Below, in pieces: positions 12,210 through 24,645 of a stretch of DNA of 64,000 nucleotides. The notes under the pieces were generated by a model, which worked only from the letters and a program-made list of their open reading frames with translations, did not search any database and was not told the origin of the DNA. The stretch covers positions 1 through 64,000 of the forward strand of contig MNCI01015002.1 of assembly GCA_015680685.1 (NCBI GenBank), read 5' to 3'. How positions within the stretch are numbered: the first letter of the stretch is position 1; every line of letters starts with the position of its first letter. The position numbers were made by a program, and so were the translations under genes. This DNA is from Gnetum montanum. Taxonomy: Eukaryota; Streptophyta; Gnetopsida; Gnetales; Gnetaceae.

Positions 12210-15200
12210 GATCCTCCATCAACATCATCTAGGAGTAACTTATCAAGAACATCCTCCAACCATCGGAGGATTTTGACCTCTAAAAGTTGTGCCCAGTCCT
12301 CCTGGCCAAAGTCAATTCTTGTAAAGATCTTACCTTATTGTGGTCCACGTAGGCGACTCCATGGAAAAGGTAGTAGAGGATGCCTCTCCTAAGAGGATAG
12401 CAATCTGCTTCTCAGGAGAGCTACTCACGACTGTATGCTAAGCGAACAACTCATAAGCTTGTCTTCCATCATTCGCCTCAAGGAACCTCTTAAGGTGATG
12501 GCGTTCAATAGACTCTTCCTTGTACCATCTAAGGTATGTGTTGTGCTCACTCTTGTACTAGTTCTTGTGTTTCTTTTGAGTCTATCCCCACCTATACACC
12601 ATAGTGATATAATTTTTCCAATCTTGGTTTTTCTAGGCAAGCAGATCCATCTACAATTGTAGCTTGATTATCTCCCATGTGGCTTCATTTTTACCTCTAA
12701 GAGCTTACCAATAATGAGCATAGCTTATCTTAGAGGTTCTCTAGGTGCTCTCTTCCTATGAGCTACCCATCAGAAAATCATATTAGGACTAAAGATTCGA
12801 AATCTTCATATCCTAGCTAGTCACTCTCTCCTGGAGCTTGTGCACGTGTTTCCACATGTGCTTATTTAAGCACCTACAAACCCACAACGCTTTTGCATAG
12901 GAAAGCATGAACTTGTTCGCTATCTTGTACATGTGATGAGACACTTGAACTACCTCAAGAGGGAGTTTAGGAAGGGCATCAACCTTTTCCATCTTTCTTA
13001 GATCCCATCGAAGCTTAAAGTTTGGTGACATGCAACAAGCAAATTAACCTTAGCCACAAGCTAACTTTTCGATTGGTAAAGCAACATAGCAAACATACCA
13101 AGCTTAAGATCTATCTATTGTAGGTAGTCCACAATGTCCTCGACAACATCCTCCATGAAGGTAAAATTGGTGGGCATGTCTACCCATGACTCCATGTGGT
13201 AGGTAGATGTTGGCCCACTGGTAGGCACATCTGAGGCTATAACACAACGATGTAATTAGCATACAATCAAACAGTCAAGGATATTAGAGAAAAATGATAG
13301 TAGCAGATGGAAATCCCTTAGGCATAAGTGCAAGAGGGTCACCCAACTATACATCATCAAATTGGTAATCAAAATCACACTGATCAAGGTGGAGCAATCC
13401 CTCCTCCTCCAACTATTGGAGGTTCTCTACTACGCTAGGTAGTTCTTCTTCATGAGCTTCCCCCTCCTCAACTTGGGGAGGTACTTCTTCTACTACCATC
13501 TCCACGGCTACTTTAGCAATCCTCTCTATGATCTCTGTATTCCACACATATGCATGTTAGCATTAGCATAATAAAATAATATAACATAAAAACATGAAAA
13601 TATAAATGCATCTAATGAGTCATGCATATTGACTTACAACCTCCATACGCATTCTTTGAAACTTGATGTGGATCTTCTTACTGCTTAGCCTCCTATACTC
13701 AAGAGTAGCTTTCTCTATAGGGTTTGGCCTCTTAATCTTTGCCTTAGATGGATTCACTATCTTTCCAATATAATGATTATCCTTGTTCACATTCCTAGTT
13801 CCAATTGGAGGAGCCTTGCTTGCACTGTCATGCAAATAATGTGATCACCCCATAAGACCTTTAGTCGTTACTAAGAACAACTTATTGATCTCCTCTGGGG
13901 AATCCTACACCCATGTGCTCATGAATAGGTGCTTGATCCATGGCTTTGAGAGCTACTCATGATCATGAACCATCCAATGTCCACCATTGCATACAACCAA
14001 AAGCTATGCAAACCTTCACTAGCACCCTATGAAGAATTCAAAGTGAACATGGAACTGTGCCTAGATGTTAAACTGTAGTTAGGAGATCTCTGCATGCAAG
14101 CCAATTCCAATATAGATAGCCTAATTAAACCTTGTGCCTTCTAGCATCATCTCTTTCATCACTTACACCTACTCCACCCCAAGGATATTTCCTTGGAAGA
14201 GAAACTTTGAAAAGGCATGTGCATGGAAAAGAGGGTAGATCTCTCTTACCTTAGATACAAGCACATCTTTAATTGGTATGCCCTTATGAGATCGGGTGGC
14301 CCATAGCTAGTCCTCGATCTCTCCTCTATAGTCCACCTCCCTCTGGCCTTTTCAATGAGCAATGGAACATTGGTGGGAAGGCCAAAGAGGTCGACAAAGA
14401 AGGCCTTGCTAAGGTCAAGCTCTACACTCATGCTACACATGTGAGTGACAAACTATATTATGTCATTGCTGAAGGAGTCAATGATGGTGACCATTTTGAC
14501 CATCAAAATACTTAGTCTAAGGGCCTAGAACAAGTCCATCATCCCTACATGCATGAGTCTAGCTGTCAATGCCTCTAAGGCCTTGTGGCATAACCAATGT
14601 TGTATACCCTCCACATCACTATATTTCACGATGAGTGTGGCCTCTGTGAAGCCTATGGTGATCACCGTCACCTCTTTTGAAGAAACTATAGTTGCAACCA
14701 AGGTAAAATAATGTTAGCATCATGCAAAAGGAAAACTAATAGGCAATACATGAGCAAGCACAAAAACTAAAATAGTAAACACATACATGGCATGAATGGA
14801 GTGTGAGATGGAAGTGGTGATGCTATCATCTCTTTGGTGTTAATCATACTGGTGGCCCACTCCCCTTCCAACCAATTATGGATCTTACACCACTCATACA
14901 CCCTTGGGTATTAGGTAGGGTATACCCCTAAATCAGACCCCACCTGCTCAAGCACAATTTCCTAAACATTCAGGCTAGAAGAGAACACATCTAGGGTAAT
15001 GCAAGTCAATGCTAGAGCATCCCTTTGATCATGTAGGCCCTTTGCATCAACTCTAAATCTAGCATTAAGCATGAAATTTTAGCAAAATAGCATGAGCAAG
15101 TAGCAAGAAACAAAATGTAAAAGCTATAAGAGCACTTACCCTCCAGCACAATAGAAAGTTCTAGGTGGATTCTGGAATAGGGTTGCATGCGCATAGTAAT

Positions 15201-15591
15201 AAAAAGGGTGTTGCTCTTATTGTAGCAACTAAACCCTATGATGCACCAAATCCCGGATAGGCACCAAGTGTCCATGGGGCCTCTACTTCAACCACCTACT
15301 CCATCACCACTAGTGGTGGGCTCATTAAACATGAACCTCAAAATGTCTCGGTTAGCCTTGGGCAACAACATCTCGGTGATGGCACTAGCAACCTCCACCA
15401 GTAAGTGTGACCACATGATCACACTAAAATGCTACAATAGGTACTCTAGGAACTCATGAGTCCCTAGCTAAAATCGCATTTCTTGCTGACCCAACTGCAT
15501 ATTTGATGCAGGTGTGTTGGGAACAGGCTCGCTCATATAGCATAAAATGCCCACAAGCTTCACCACAACCAAGATGGGCTTCAATAGCACT
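12210..15591 (-). pseudogene. antisense multi-exon gene remnant inside element C
   Basis: Minus-strand coding-like blocks are separated by AT-rich spacers with GT-AG-type borders. Candidate exons: 15591-15140 (acceptor TTGTAG, donor GTAAGT); 14685-14250 (acceptor ACTATAG, donor GTAAGAG; contains LDLSKAFFVDLFGLPTNVPL); 13824-13638 (acceptor GACAG, donor GTAAGT; lysine-rich); then from 13534 or 13532 to about 13325 (acceptor ATACAGAG; acidic, EEVPPQVEEGEAHEEE). The 13637-13533 intron keeps the frame open across the junction if the second AG is used. More blocks lie at 12813-13031, 12425-12640 and about 12210-12345. Stops within exons mark it as decayed. I do not recognise the protein. It could be a captured host gene or an antisense accessory gene of this element lineage, as Grande elements have on the opposite strand. 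Confidence 0.5.
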
Positions 15592-15599
15592 CTACAACC

Positions 15600-17974
15600 A
15601 TCAAGCAACAAATGAAGTGTTAGTATATCTACATAGATGCAAATTTTAACATAAAATCATTAAATTAAGTTAGAAAAATTAAGTGTAACATAGACTAGAA
15701 AATTTTTTTCCATTTTGGTAATGCTCCTTAGGACCTTGCGTGTATAGGATGTCAACCAATATATTTGATGCACTTGGTACTCACTGGGGTATAGCATGTT
15801 TTGCATAAAATTAGCATTCCATTTTACATGTTTTTGCATGTTTAGCATCATTAGAGTTTGCATGTTTTAGCAGTTTAGCATCATTATAGTTTGTAGGTTT
15901 CACATTTTTATAGGTTAACATTGTCACATTGTACAAGTCTAACATTAAGTACAATTCACAAAAAAAAAAAGAATTTACAAAATTTTTCTAACCCCAAACA
16001 TTGTAGTCTAGAAAGTTGCATATTTTTTCTAACTTCAGACTACCTTAGTGGAGAATGTAGTCTAGAAAAAGGGTAATTTTTTCTAACTCCAAGATCACCC
16101 TAACTATGCTCCAAATAGTGGAGAGCATAGTCCTAGACTAGAAAAGTTTCTAACTCCTGACTATGCTCTCTATACATAATAGTCCCAAAGAAAACTAACT
16201 ATTGGGTAGACATAATTTCATCAAACACTTGGTATCAAGTATGCCTCCAAGACATAGAGCATAGTCATAGTTGTAGCTTCAGAGAAGTGAGGTCTCGACT
16301 ATCATCCCAATCCTTCCTCCACACATCACACCCTACCATGACACCATGCACCACCTACCACTACTTTCACCACACCCCGCCATGATGCCATGTGCCATGG
16401 CCACTACACATACCACACCTACTATGCCCTGCATGCCCCATGCTCTCTATCATTGCCCACCCTCTTAAAAAAAAGGGAGGGAGGAGGACCATGACCGTAG
16501 TCTCTATAGTAGCATACATGGCCACAAGTCTTACACCACATCTTGTGTTGGCCCCAAAATTTTTACACAAAAATGTAGGAACATGCGCACTTGGTGTCAA
16601 GCCCTCCTCCTTGTGGTCCATGTAGCTATGTTATAGGGTGCCTCGCCCCTATGCCCCATGGCTCTCCATGGTCCCTAGATGCCTCTCCCCCTTACCCTAC
16701 CCTCAATTTGTGTTGAAAAAATTAAAAATATATTTACAAACCTCATGGCTCCCTCCACCCTATGGATGATGGCCTCTACCCACCGCCAGAACCTTAAATC
16801 TTAACCCACCCTTGCTTATGCTGTAGAATAGAGAATTTTCCTCTAACACAAAAAAATTGTTGGATTCAAATCCTTAGCCACCATAAAAATCCACAATGCC
16901 TATCCACTTTTCCCATGCCTTAACCCATCCAACAAGAAAATGAAAAAAGAGAGGGAAGGAACAACAACAATTCCCAAAACCCTGCAACCCCGCAACCCCA
17001 TGTGTGACCCTTATGGGAGCTTGCAGTCTCCCCATTTGTAGTTGCATTATCTACCACCACAATTGCATCCTCCACAAAGCACTTCCCCACAAAAGAAAAA
17101 CCTAGTTGCGGCTAAGATCATTGCATCCTTGCTCATGACCTCCTCAAGACCTAGCAAGATCCATGACCAACTAAAACCCTAAGTTCCATAACACCATTCC
17201 CAATGCATGCCCTCCCTAGTCATGGAGGTCAAAATAGCCCATGGCAGTAATGGCCCCTACCATGGTATGACACCAACATTCCCTCTCCCAAACCCTTGTC
17301 ATAGGAAACCAAACCAATGAAAAAGTGGTAAAGGAAGAGTGTAATTAGGGTACCTAGTAGATATTGGAATCCTCCTCTCTTCTATGTGTGCCTATGATAG
17401 GTGGCCTAGTGCCTACTCCCCCTCATCCACAATTGTCAGTCTATGGTGTAGGCATCCACTTCAGTGCATCATTCTAACTGCAACTATGCTCTCTTCACCA
17501 GTAGAGCACAACACCAACGTCAAGTCTACACTCTAGATTTCACATTTTACAAGTTTGAAAATGAAAAATTACCCATGATAAAACATGCTTTTATATCCTC
17601 TAGGATCATTTAATGATCCATCTACCTAGGATTATGCTCCACACTTTTCCAAAATTTTTAACTTCTTGGTGGGAGTGTAGTTAGATGAGAGCGTAGTCAC
17701 TTACACTTAGCCAAAATTTCTAACTTTTCATTGCCTAGTTAATGCCTTAGCTGATTTCATTTCCTAAGCCCACTTGGCCTTTTTTAAATAGATGCATTTA
17801 ACACACCATGATCCACTAAGATCTAAACCTGGCACCCATAGCCTATTGAGGCCTAAAACTGGCACACATACATGCTTACCTTTTTCATAGCCTCTATGAA
17901 TACTCAGAAAAATTCTCATCACATTGCTTTTATTCATTTATGCACATTAACTTGCTTTAGATAGGTGCTACTTA
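15600..17974. other. Element C noncoding region with hairpin words and C-rich tract
   Basis: 15990-16200 and 17470-17720 again carry the GACTAYGCTC and GAGYRTAGTC words of the LTR. 16310-17300 is richer in CCAC and CCATG words than its surroundings, but I see no supportable frame on either strand. Gag would be expected near here in a normal Tat element and was not found. Confidence 0.5.
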
Positions 17975-20900
17975 ATGTTTTGTTGGTTTGTTTTGCAAGA
18001 ACATGACATGACCATGCTTGAGCAGCTTCTCTCAGCTCTAGTCCTCATGGGATCTTGTGGTGGCATTAAGAAATTTATCGATCCACATTACCTAGACCTT
18101 GAACCTAGAGCCTACAACAAATACATAGCATTTGTACTGCCACCACTAGATTGGCCTACTCATCTAGTTAAGGCTCTTAATCTACAGGTAAGGGATGTCA
18201 TAGAGGATTTCCTCGTTGAGATCCCTGTGACAACACCTAATGGCAAGACAAAAATGTTAAAATTAAGCTCCTCACTAGATCCACAACAAGCCCAAGACAT
18301 CACCAAGGTGTTAAATGATAACATGAAAGTATTCGCATGGTCATATGAGGACATGCCAGACCTAGATCCTCAACTAGTCTAGCACAATATCATCCTAGAT
18401 ATCTATGTTAAGCCAGCAAAACAAAAAGCACATAAGGTTAGGCCTAAGGTGGTGTTGGTAGTCCATGATGAAATCACCAAGCTTTACAAATTTGGTTTCA
18501 TTTGGGCTATTGACTATGTAGACTAGATCTCCAACATTATTGTTGTGCTTAAGAAAAATGGAAATATAAGCATTTTCATAGACTCTTGGCACCTTAATAA
18601 GGCAACCATAAAAGACAATTTTTCATTTCCTAGTATTGATCAACTAATTGATACCATGGCCAGTCATGCCTTGTTGTCCTACATGAATGGGTTCTTAGGT
18701 TACAACCAGATTAGGATCAACCCAAAGCACCAACTCAGCATGACCTTTATGAACCCCTAGGGTACATTCTACTCTACTATGATGTCCTTCAGACTCAATA
18801 ACATAGGAGCAATGTATCAATGAGTGATTACATGCTAAGCTTGCTCAATGACTACATCAATGACACAGCTATTAAGTCCAAAATGGCTCATGACCATGCA
18901 AAAGATCTAGACATAGTACTTAAAATGTTATCTTAAACACAATCTTAGGTTGAACCATAAGAAATGTGTTTTTGATATTAGAACATGCTAGATGCTCAAT
19001 TTTGTAGTATTTGAGGTAGGCATACACATACACCCCAATAAGGTTAAGGCTATAACCAACCTAAAACCCCTAGCCAACCTTACAGAGCTACGAGGGTTGT
19101 AAGGTAGATTGTAGTTTATATGCAAGTTTATCACATAGTTAACTAATAATTTATAGGCAATGCAATATCTACTCAAGAAAGGAGCCCACTTAAAATGGAT
19201 AGCTCAATGCCAAAAAGCATTTGATAATCTTAAGTAAGAGCTAGCTCAACTTCCTATGGTTCACTCCCATAAGGAGATAAACCTTTCTACATCTACATTA
19301 CTACTTTCGACACATCCATCACTTCTTTGCTTTGTCAAAAGTGAGATGATGCTATAGAAGTCCCAATGTACTACTTAAGCCATGTGTTAGTAGCCCATGG
19401 AGCAAAATATAATGATGTGGAAAATTACCATCTCACCTTAGTCTTCTCACTTAAGAAGTGGAGGCATTACCTTTTCTGTAGTTAAGTCAACATAATTTGC
19501 AAGAATAATGTACTCTAAGAAATTATAATGAATATCTACAAGAGAAGTCATATCGCATGATGGGAAGCAATAATTGTAGAGCTTAACTTGCATTATGTTA
19601 TGCAAGCCTTGACAAAATGTCAAGCTATAGTTGCACAACTCACAACTTCACCCATGAACAATCAAGTAACCATAGATCTAGAGTTCTCAGATGAGCACAT
19701 TAGTAGTAGAATTAATTAAGTGCTTGACAACTATGAGGCACTCTTGCATTTCAATGGGGCTTCAACCTCTCAAGGGGGTAGTGCCACTACTATCACCACA
19801 TTGCTCTCTAGGGAAATTTGATCCTTTACATATCGTTTTGCATTCCCTTGCACCAACAATATGGTAGAGTATGAAGGTCTCCTTCAAGGAATCCTTGTAG
19901 CACACAACTTAGGAATGCAACAACTAAAAATCTAGGGTGACTCATAGTTAGTGGTCAATTAAGTAATAGATGTCTATGCCTTCGAGGCTTCACATTTACA
20001 ACCTTATTATGACCTAGCGAAGCACTTGCTTAAGCACTTTGCAATAAACGATGTCTAGCACATCCCCAAAAATGAAAATTCCATTGCCAACAAATTTGCA
20101 ACATTAGCCTTAAGCATTGAACCTAACATGTTCCATGCATTGGCCAAGTTAGGGGCAAATTGCACTATGCCCATCATGCAAGTCATTGACATTGCATCCA
20201 TAGATATAGTTAGCACTACCCACATAAGAGAATGGTATGATGACATTAAGACATACCTTCTATAGGGAGAGCCTCTACAACACTTAACTATTGCTCAAAA
20301 GGACCCAGTGTGTAAATGATCACAGTGGTACATCATTGTGGGTGATAACACCTTGTGTCATAGATCCTACAATGGCATACTACTAACTTGCATAAGCGAT
20401 AGCAAAGCACAAACAATCATCAAATAAGTTCATGAGGGATTGTGTGGAGGTCACATATCACCTAGGGAAATGGAAAAAAAATCAAATACTTAGGCTATTA
20501 TTGGCCTTACATGGAGCGTGATTATGTCTCCAAGGTCAAAACATGTGATGTGTGTCAACGACATAGTAAGTTAATGCACCTACCACCAACTAAATTACAC
20601 ACAACATAGATCATGTGTCCATTCCAATGTTGGGATTTAGACATCATTGGGCCAATACCGCCTAAGTCTTCTATAGGACATATCTTCATCATAATTGCAA
20701 CTGAGTATTCTACCAAGTGGGTTAAGGGTATTTCCCTTAGGAAGATAACATCATAGCAGGTTTGCAAATTTGTGCTTGATAACATAGTGATCCATTTTGG
20801 TTTACCCATGATCATAGTCATAGATAACATGCCATAATTTAGCAGTGCTGAGGCTAAAGCCTTTTAAGAGTGCTTTCATATCAAACATTTCTTTTCATCA

Positions 20901-21470
20901 CTATACTACCCTCAAGCAAATAGCTAGCTGGAGGCCACAAACAAATTCATCACCAATATTTTGAAGAAGATGCTAAGCAATGGCAAATAACAATGGCATG
21001 AGCAACTAGTCTATTCACTTTGGGCCTACCACATAACACAACAAATAGCAACAAGTATGATACCTTATAGTCTTATCTATTGATCTAAAGCAATTTTTCC
21101 CCTTGAATTACAAGTTCATTGCTCCAGGTGATCCTCCCAAACTTCATCGACAAGGATCAAAACAATGAGTTGAGGACCATAGACCTTGACTCAATAGAGG
21201 AGGAACACATGCAAATGCTGGATCATATCGAATGGTACTAGGAAAAGTAAAGGCAAAAGCAGCATCACAATAATAATTAGTGCTCGATCAAGAAAGGGAA
21301 CCTAGTTCTCAAGACCATTCATGAACCCATGGACAAATTCTTAGCCAACTAGGAAGGACCTTTCTTGGTCACCAAGGCCTATGACAATGGAGCGTTCAAG
21401 CTTGCTGATCAAGATGGTAATGAATTTTCCAATATAGTGAACTATTCATATCTAAAGTTGTATTATGCCT
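17975..21470 (+). pseudogene. pol: Tat-like Ty3/gypsy pol (RT, RNase H, integrase), decayed
   Basis: Order as in Ty3/gypsy: pre-RT segment ending KVFAWSYEDMPDLDPQLV (about 18325-18380); RT with VLKKNGNISIFIDSWHLNKA (about 18543-18605) and SYMNGFLGYNQI (about 18680-18715); the catalytic box reads DYINDTAIKSK near 18850, so the usual YVDD is damaged. RNase H: FNGASTSQGG near 19750 (D changed to N), MVEYEGLLQGILVAHN near 19865 and GDS near 19935. Integrase: HEGLCGGHISPREME near 20430, CDVCQRH near 20550, LDIIGPI near 20640, VIDNMP near 20818 and LEATNK near 20932, so the DDE acids are visible. It ends GAFKLADQDGNE and NYSYLKLYYA near 21470. No chromodomain seen. Many in-frame stops and at least one frameshift. 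The FAWSYEDMP and LLSYMNGFLGYNQI forms point to the Tat lineage. Confidence 0.85.
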
Positions 21471-21514
21471 AAAATGTAGCATTGTACATCGAGTCAACAT
21501 GATAAGCATGCATT

Positions 21515-21805
21515 TGCTATGATGTGAAACTGGCAAAACACAAGTCTACTATGATTATAAGTTGGCACAAATCATCTACTATGATGTTAAATTGGCAAAA
21601 CACAAGTCCACTATGACAATAAACTGGTACAGCAAGTTTGCCATGATTATAAACTAGCACAAACCATCTACTATGACATTAAACTAGCATTCACATCCTA
21701 TGTCTACCATGACATTTAACTATCAGAGCATTCATCCTTGGGTCATGAAGTTGAACTAGCACAACAGCACAACCTAGTCTGCTAGGACCTTAAACTAGGT
21801 TTATT
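21515..21805 (+). repeat. degenerate tandem repeat downstream of element C pol
   Basis: About seven or eight imperfect units of roughly 30-38 bp built on CTATGAYATTAAACTRGCACA. Related words occur in the 5' region (11672-11815) and before pol (17810-17870), so the motif belongs to the element. Confidence 0.7.
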
Positions 21806-23234
21806 GTCAGCCACACATAGTTCCACCAGTAAGCAAGCAAGAATAATTACAACCCCCCTCCCCCCACTTTTTTGCATCATGTGGCTAGGGATCCTACAAT
21901 CTTAAAATGGTGTTCTTTTCATCGATTCAGCCTTTGGATCACTTGCAGCATTATGGGCTCTTACCATTTTATTGATTTTTTGGGCTCTTGTCATTCCTTG
22001 GGCTTGCAAGCACTCGTAACATTATGGACCCCTACCATTTTGCTACTTTTTTGAGCTTCTATCCCCAACATGGCCTTTGGACCACTTGTGGCATGTTTGC
22101 CCCTTGCACTTTTTGTATTTTTTCAAACTCTTGCCATCAACTCAGCCTCTCAAGCACCTACAGCATCATAAACTCCCACCATGTTTCTATATTTTTAAAA
22201 ACTTGTTACTAGCTCAACCTTTAGAGAACTAGCAACATTTTTTTAGCACCTAGCATTTTATTTACATTTCATGTTTTGTGATTTTCTTTTCTTCTCAGAG
22301 TTGTGTTTGTAGGTTGAAGCCTAGAGGCAGTCATGCAAAGGTGCATCTCATTATAGCAATACGTCACCACATCGCTCTGATGTGCATGATTGGACTAGTT
22401 GAGCCTTTCAAGAGTGCACATCCCTATTATCCCACTATAGGCTACTTACATCCATCCCTATGCTCCAATACCCTTACATTCCCCCACATAGTCAAGACTA
22501 CAAACCCCCACGACCATATGACATCCTCTTGCAGGCAAAACTGTAAAACCCAATGTAGACATAACTTAATTTGTCTAATGGGGAGCCTCTATTGGCTATT
22601 AAAAGCCTAATTGGATGTAACATAAGTCATCCTAGGGAGGAAACACCTACTCCACAAATGTAACATGCTTTCCCAAGCATCAGAGCAAAGCCCATCTAGT
22701 GCCACGTAGTCCACTTGGTGGAACACATCCCAAAGTTAGCATTTAGCAAAGCCTAGAACCCAAAGAAGGTTCACCTTAGAGCAAAAGAGAAAAGCACAAA
22801 AGGAAAAAAAAGTAAAAAGTAAAAAGATAAAAAAGAAACAAAAATAGCAAAGGGAAAAAATCATGTCACCAAGTAAATCAACAAAGCTACAATCTCACAA
22901 CTACTCAAGTTCTAAATCCACCTTAATTCTCTCATGAGCACTCCGATGAGAGGTCAACATTTTTAGAGACAAGCCACCTTTGTGCCATGGTCCACTATTA
23001 GCTATGCTAACTTTTCACCCCTATTTTCATCCCATATTCCCTTTTTATCCCTAGCACATTACCTATACTTGTTACTCCTAGCATATCCCTATCCATAGCA
23101 CTCTTGGGCATGGTGCATCGACATCTGACCACACTTGGATGAGCGATGTTGGTGCTAGGCCTATTGTGTTGTTTTATAGTTCTTTGTTGACATCTCTCAA
23201 GCCACTCCGCAAAACATCAACAAATAAGGATCAA
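21806..23234 (+). other. Element C 3' noncoding region
   Basis: No convincing coding content; frames of 60-110 aa here have no domain. 22780-22862 is a strongly A-rich, purine-rich tract. The bases just before the right LTR (AACAAATAAGGATCA) are only a weak PPT candidate. Confidence 0.5.
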
Positions 23235-24645
23235 TGAAACACCATCAAATTTGGTGTACCACATCTCAACTAAAAACTTTTCTAAGTGTTAACACGAGGT
23301 AAATTTTTTCTAAGTGTTGGGACTATGCTCTACACCACACAAAAGTGTAGTCAACCCAATGGATTGCGTAGTCAACTCTAAAGATAGATTTTGTGTAATT
23401 TTGCCTAAGTGTCAACATGAAGTAAGAAGATGTAGATTTTTTTTTAAGTGTTGGGACTACACTCTCCACTACAGTGGAGCATAGTCAGCTTAGTAGAGAG
23501 CATAATCAACATTAGAGGCTAGTTTTGCAAATTTTCCTAAGTGTCAAGCTAACAGCTGTAGAGCCTAGTTAGCATGGAAGAAATAGTTTGGTATATTTTC
23601 TAAATGCCGAGACTACGCTCTCCACTACCTAGGAGTGTAGTCAAGTGTAGTCAGCATTAAAGGCTTAGTTTTTTGTAGTTCTCTTTCTAATTGTTGAGAC
23701 TACACTCTTCACTACCTTGGAATGTAATCAAGCATAGTTAATTAGAAGCCTGATTTCTACAAAAATTTCTCTAAGTGCTTATACTACACTTGATCCTAGT
23801 TGGGAGTGTAGTCATCCTCCCCTAGAATGTAGTCAACATAAAGGCATTCTTCTACAGAATTTTTTCTAGGTATTGGACTACACTCTCACCTAGTCTAGAG
23901 TGTAGTCAAGCATAGTCATGTAAAATAGCCTCCAAAGGCCTACACAATCTAGTACTAGCATTCAAATCAGTTTTAATACATCTTTAGTAAGCATCATGCA
24001 TCTTTTTGGGATCCCCCTTTGTCCCAAAATTGTACTACGCTCAACACCACTCAAGACAGTTGACAGCATAATCCTAGAGCATAGTCGTCAAACTTACATT
24101 TTTTATATTTTCGGTAGGTACATTATGGTTTTTTCATCACACGAACATACAATTGATAGCATAGTTATAGTTTGGTTGTCTCATAGAGTCCATTGGAGCG
24201 TACCAAAGCATGACCCTGTTTGCTTCAGTGAGAGCATAGTTGGGTGTAGCGTAGTCCCAATCGTCCCACTACCACATGGAAACCAATTCACATTTTGTGC
24301 TAACCCTAGTCCTATAAATACCCCTATCCTCTACATTTTAGCAGTTGGAAAATTTGAAGCAAGCTTGGCATTTTGGTATTTTTGACATTCCTAAAGTGTG
24401 TTTGGCATCAAAGTAAGGGAGGGCATTTGCATACCATCGCAATTCACCATAGTCCACTGCAATTCATTACACCACACAATGGCCAACCTAGCAGGCACAG
24501 ACACTACAACAACTGTCCATCCTCATAACTAAATGCCCTAAGGCTATGACTACATTACCCACTATGCCTGTTATACATCGTGTACCTCTCTCACCTCATT
24601 TGAGGTTATCTATGCTCAACCCCATTCGGGGTGGTGTCTCTTTCT
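23235..24645 (+). repeat. Element C right LTR (region similar to left LTR)
   Basis: Starts TGAAACACCATCAAATTTGG. It aligns throughout with 9995-11352, including the hairpin units (for example 23453-23490, 23608-23641, 23697-23732, 23875-23905) and the TATAAATA box at 24313-24320. Similarity ends near TTCGGGGTGG at about 24634. The many substitutions between the two LTRs suggest an old insertion. Confidence 0.75.

Noticed and set aside
12348-12367. TAGGCGACTCCATGG resembles a Tat-type PBS (TGGCGACTC...)
   Set aside because: It lies about 1 kb beyond the end of LTR similarity and inside a minus-strand coding-like block; the match is partial.
16367-16625. Overlapping frames on both strands in the C-rich part of element C
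   Set aside because: Open only because of biased composition; they mirror each other and match no gag or protease motif.
22278-22610. 110-residue plus-strand frame downstream of pol
   Set aside because: Composition is ordinary for noncoding DNA, no domain, and no second copy to test conservation.
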